Below, in pieces: positions 34,101-35,797 of a stretch of DNA of 35,797 bases. The DNA is from Gemella haemolysans (GTDB lineage Bacteria; Bacillota; Bacilli; Staphylococcales; Gemellaceae). Made by a program: the position numbers and the translations under genes. How positions within the stretch are numbered: position 1 is the stretch's first letter; every line of letters begins with the position of its first letter. Below the pieces are notes generated by a model. That model saw only the letters and a program-made list of their open reading frames with translations. It ran no database searches and was not told where the DNA came from. The stretch spans positions 1 to 35,797 of the forward strand of contig NZ_KQ959967.1 in NCBI RefSeq assembly GCF_001553035.1. The letters run 5' to 3'.

Positions 34101-35797
34101 GAAAGACTCTGCAGCAGTAACTGGACGTGTTAAAGCTGAAACATTAGAAGTAACTTATGTTTATAAAGAGAAAAAATCTGGTGTTAATGTTAAATATGTA
34201 GACAGTCAAGGTCGTCCAATTTCAGGAACTGCAACAATGCCTGGAGATACAACTGAAACAGTAACGGCTGATGGATTAAAACCTGTAACAGATGCAAGTA
34301 TTAAATCTGACTATGATGTTACAACTAAAAAAGCTACGAAGATTACAACTGAAGATGGTAAAGTTTACCGACTAATTGCTGATAGAAATGGTTTACAAGC
34401 AGGATCTAAACCAGCAACTGGTAAAGTAGAAGAAAACGAAATCACTGTAACTTACCAATATGAGTTAGTAGGAAGTGTAGTTACTAAATATGAATTATCA
34501 GATGGTACGAAATTAACAGGTGAATTAACATTTGATAATGCAACATCTGCAACAGAAGTTGGAGAAAAAGGTTTAGCAGTTGCAAATGCAACAGATGTAT
34601 CAAATGGTACAAATTATGATGCAAGCACTCCAGCTAACAAACCGAATAAGATTACAACAGCAACTGGAGAAGTATATTACCTAGTATCTACTAATAATGG
34701 AGTAAAAGCTGACTCAGCACCAGTTACTGGAACAGTAGAAGAAGGTAAAACTAAAGAAGTTACTTATGTCTACGAAAAAGCAGGTTCAGTAGTGATCAAA
34801 TACATTAGTACTGGCGGTACAGAAATTAAACCAGCTGTACAAGATTCTACAAATGTTAAAGCAGGAACAGCGTATAACGCAGCTGAAACTGATGAAAAAC
34901 CAGCAACAATTGAATTTAACAACAAGAAATATAAACTAGTTACAAAAGAAGGTACTACCACAACTAACGCAACTTACTCTGCAGAAGCAGTCGTAACAAA
35001 CGGAGAAAACGTTGGAGCTGTGGAAGGACAAGTAGTAGCAGGAAAAACACTTGAAGTAACATATGTTTATGAAGAAGTTAAAGGTAATGTTCTAGTTAAA
35101 TATGTAGATGAAAAAGGAGCTCCTCTAGCAGGAACAGCTTCATTGCCAGGTAATACAACTGAAACAGTAACAGCAGATGGCGTAAAAGCAGTTACTGAAG
35201 CAGAGTTAGGAACAAGTTATGCAGATAAAGTAGCTGAGAAAAAAGCTACTAAGATTACAACAGCAGATGGTAAAGTATATGAACTTGTAGCAGAAAATAA
35301 TGGATTATACAATACATCAGAACCAGAAACAGGAACAGTAACAGAAGCTGATAAAGTAGTAACATTCGTCTACAAAGAGAAAAAATCAGCAGTTAATGTG
35401 AAATATGTTGATAAAGATGGACAACCAATCGCAGGAACTGCAACAATGCCTAATGATTCAACTGAAAAAGTAACAGTTGATGGATTAAAACCTGTAACAG
35501 ATGCAAGTGTAAATTCTGATTACACTGTTTCAGACAAAAAAGCATCTAAGATTACAACAGCAGATGGTAAAGTTTACCGACTAATTGCTGAACGTGATGG
35601 ATTATTGGATGGATCTAAACCAGCGTCTGGTAAAGTAGAAGAAAATGAAATTACTGTAACTTATCAGTATGAGTTAGTTAAAGGTGATGTAACAGTAACT
35701 TACAAAGATACTGAAGGTAACAAGATTGAAGGCTACGAAACACCTAAGGACGCAGAAAAAGATCAACCAACAGGAAAAGACTTCAATACAGCAACAG
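28189..35797 (+). CDS. giant YSIRK-type MucBP-repeat surface adhesin, 3' end outside window
   Basis: The frame is open for 2,536 codons and runs off the window. The N-terminus has a YSIRK-variant signal, YSIKKFKVGAASVLIG (21-36), with probable cleavage near VEAS (46-49). Next comes a charged, coiled-coil-like segment (about 120-290), then a large non-repetitive region (about 300-1390) likely to hold the binding domains. A Muc_B2-like block follows (TRTINYVEKDNEGNVIF, about 1420-1500), then two or three modules sharing VDPVTGEVTI or VNPSTGEVTI (about 1505-1685), and at least nine MucBP-type repeats. It should be exported, anchored to the wall by sortase through an LPXTG motif not visible here, and bind host mucins or matrix. 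AGGAG lies 8 bases before the ATG. Confidence 0.92.
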   Translation, partial: MVGKNNIKKRHELRGEKVETYSIKKFKVGAASVLIGVGIFFGAGTVEASDSVAQSREATNSPDERANTVNIVSENSVKPAANKIVNTHEKVAEAVVGKLATQSGENNQDKAATKEVDKTLLTKKIEELKAQLERVKNNTKQKSLIDEATKKLESAETLLENDSTQEEVDKKAKEISSYVSILKSIKTEVKDSENNDKKIETEKEVDNSSKETLEKSKNSEEFKKVSEELSKAVVNAADLSSVDDKKVVEEAKQVLKEVNSSLENSTLTKAELDELFKRAEKSRNSVVNAITRLMSGRRDVRNGNEIPKTDGFRADGTVSNKVLYGNLTFQDSNGNSKNVSEDTIPVVSNGDGKRLLKLSLNFSSSSATPIKDGKIRYIIPKKHLYTEGNAKPTLSNSALASGSPKDLSDNDNFIYEIPLNTIGGGAVGQINIEQQISSSIDKSPSAGDTTVARAEFYRGEELISSTTATAKYEYLSQILYKESDKKENKNLFDYVPGYYDRELIIGSKNSDGSFSPIKGNTFTLPFITYDKGKEFLQGTDVGDKNGNGRLTDVDYTITGIPEFLELVPTVETNRYWTLEGNVAKLNYDKTSVDKYKRPTRVGLDINNNGPVFRVKEGYFDTPQKMEEYLSTNGGKKINIEYKAIGHRPDGTTYTQTLATSAALNNQLNFSIGDDRPAPIPAQRMAFGVTTPNKQRLFSDQSDTDEFNVSYGYNSGPLRDENGAMTSRSLKGNGDKLDNNYFVYSVPTDKPNTYFTHFQLIETTANVIQKDGTTKLESYNNSEASKQSFNYKFAKPFKLYGVKADGTREELKEMSTANQLYEEVEIDKSKQFTRLVLEHPDIVDKFIEAGDNFVPLGFRSTVRTTMANWQEMSANDNITRHENNIGVSLSTHGNSLDAASTMTYPPTVKKDGYNTAVHTKERFTAELAISPVLPYGDPNAASYDANRGNNKDNISRQQIVPFMVRYKASDYFNNAIKTEDNKKVLKSEDLDEKIQNATVMLVADSELPLTNFRMPMDNKLFSNKFSTQGRWNYSAGDYENVVKDTDLINPDKIIKDYKGQKGKTAYIFKAKDLGLKSVDLNLDQLNNDGPVALTFEVVNNGQVKAGTYHIDSYLVWDKESQRLVGKDPSLSADILEGHEAGRQVAKATTDVTLKTATEYYTQLTIAKQNEVGVMGIINVKNGEDVVLSPSVTNVGKSPAVLKELMVEIPKNYSEPHKVAETSLKGPIPSTANYHVVYTTSKGTNAEKTKAQYVTADQITDWSTVTAVKYVFDGEYTLNIGETFQTKFDVHVHEDNPNLVEGQSQIWLGYQNAKGENGELESNKVGLVTEDQRGKLKVRHVNLSGNDIMTETSDKGFQNDPYTTSSYDIIDRANDGKAYIYSHVHTESDATSGTYEKQKTKQVIYVYVEADRKEERKEVTRTINYVEKDNEGNVIFPQRTFTRPAKRVVYTIKEGPRAGEKIYGPWERVNNYTPLDWPTEGSPTGNNDYKLVGRKDDETIKNVEKEPIVRWKAPNDDIQVDPVTGEVTIAANKVKAGTQISVVTKDSNNTLTNVSSKDDAGNKVIAPLVSETTRLEITYVPKGQTEPITSIVTKEGNRWTTTDTNITVNPSTGEVTISKDKREFGQNVTTVAKDSAGNSTTLPAISNKKDAVIKPVTEAFTMDITYTPAGQEAPVTVTVSRDIIENKEYTVLYEAKKGSININYEDTEGHVIKDKQAYVSEQKLKNATDVDGTELTGPNKASYSMGALSGEKKEKFRPDKITLEDGKIYNWRRVKPNTPRDYGDLKEGTTEITYVYELAKGTVRVKYQDTNGRGFGLADKVIKDNVSTGEDYDTTTSENKPTRYETADGKVYELVTVAKTEGSVQYDANGIRTNVNQATKAEPSGKVTEGNKEITYIYELKKGSVVVHYIDTEGNKIKDDRTDKDNVVTGTQYNVTDATNKPAKITTPEGKIFELVTEAKTEGKVQYDATGVKKDSAAVTGRVKAETLEVTYVYKEKKSGVNVKYVDSQGRPISGTATMPGDTTETVTADGLKPVTDASIKSDYDVTTKKATKITTEDGKVYRLIADRNGLQAGSKPATGKVEENEITVTYQYELVGSVVTKYELSDGTKLTGELTFDNATSATEVGEKGLAVANATDVSNGTNYDASTPANKPNKITTATGEVYYLVSTNNGVKADSAPVTGTVEEGKTKEVTYVYEKAGSVVIKYISTGGTEIKPAVQDSTNVKAGTAYNAAETDEKPATIEFNNKKYKLVTKEGTTTTNATYSAEAVVTNGENVGAVEGQVVAGKTLEVTYVYEEVKGNVLVKYVDEKGAPLAGTASLPGNTTETVTADGVKAVTEAELGTSYADKVAEKKATKITTADGKVYELVAENNGLYNTSEPETGTVTEADKVVTFVYKEKKSAVNVKYVDKDGQPIAGTATMPNDSTEKVTVDGLKPVTDASVNSDYTVSDKKASKITTADGKVYRLIAERDGLLDGSKPASGKVEENEITVTYQYELVKGDVTVTYKDTEGNKIEGYETPKDAEKDQPTGKDFNTAT
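33268..35797 (+). repeat. tandem MucBP-type repeats in the adhesin
   Basis: Repeat units start near 33273, 33582, 33889, 34177, 34471, 34783, 35082, 35386 and 35681, a period of about 96-104 codons. Each opens with a strand like VNVKYVDSQGRPI, contains ITTxDGKVYxL, and closes with EVTYVYE. Units 4 (34177) and 8 (35386) are nearly identical in protein sequence (both contain GLKPVTDAS and KVEENEITVTYQYELV), whereas adjacent units differ more. The array continues beyond the window. Confidence 0.88.

Noticed and set aside
33268-35797. CRISPR-like periodic repeats
   Set aside because: The period is about 300 bases, the units diverge, and they are in-frame coding MucBP domains.

Overview
The window is AT-rich, low-GC Gram-positive (Bacillota) chromosomal DNA. 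The combination of a staphylococcus-like MurE, the Ecs transporter, a YSIRK-type signal peptide on a giant MucBP-repeat adhesin, T-box control and CodY-like boxes suggests a Gemella-like member of the Bacillales. This species call is inference from protein flavour; no rRNA or tRNA gene is present to test it.

Region 1 (1-3952, minus strand) is a small accessory-looking cluster: an acyl-CoA-dehydrogenase-fold protein lacking the usual catalytic glutamate, a PhnD-like binding protein without a signal peptide, a core-MetE-type methionine synthase with all zinc ligands, and an unrecognised 154-residue protein. Region 2 (3953-5750) is an APC amino-acid permease with a good promoter and a CodY-like box. 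Region 3 (5869-11503) reads coaE, ecsA, ecsB, a degenerate HemY-like protein and pepA, ending in a hairpin repeat. Region 4 (11557-14276) is an amino-acid ABC importer behind a T-box leader with two antiterminator/terminator modules; the specifier and the acceptor-pairing bases both point to tRNA-Arg. Region 5 (14319-18006) holds a small membrane protein, an NCS2 purine permease and BrnQ. Region 6 (18008-22676) holds a PF13679-type methyltransferase, murE and prfC. Region 7 (22777-23841) is a two-gene Panacea antitoxin / MazF-PemK-like toxin candidate. Region 8 (23930-27745) holds gtrA-like, HAD phosphatase and secDF genes. Region 9 (27786-35797) is an unexplained GC-richer intergenic island followed by a giant surface adhesin that runs off the window, open for 2,536 codons.

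Four copies of a dispersed, modular hairpin repeat (up to about 178 bases) lie only between genes, near positions 42, 2609, 11326 and 19288. Much of the window concerns amino-acid, purine and wall-precursor supply and envelope export: the APC permease, BrnQ, the T-box importer, PepA, the MetE-like enzyme, the NCS2 permease, MurE, SecDF and Ecs. The likeliest less-described items are the minus-strand enzyme cluster, the Panacea pair with a MazF-like partner, the double-module T-box leader and the dispersed repeat family.
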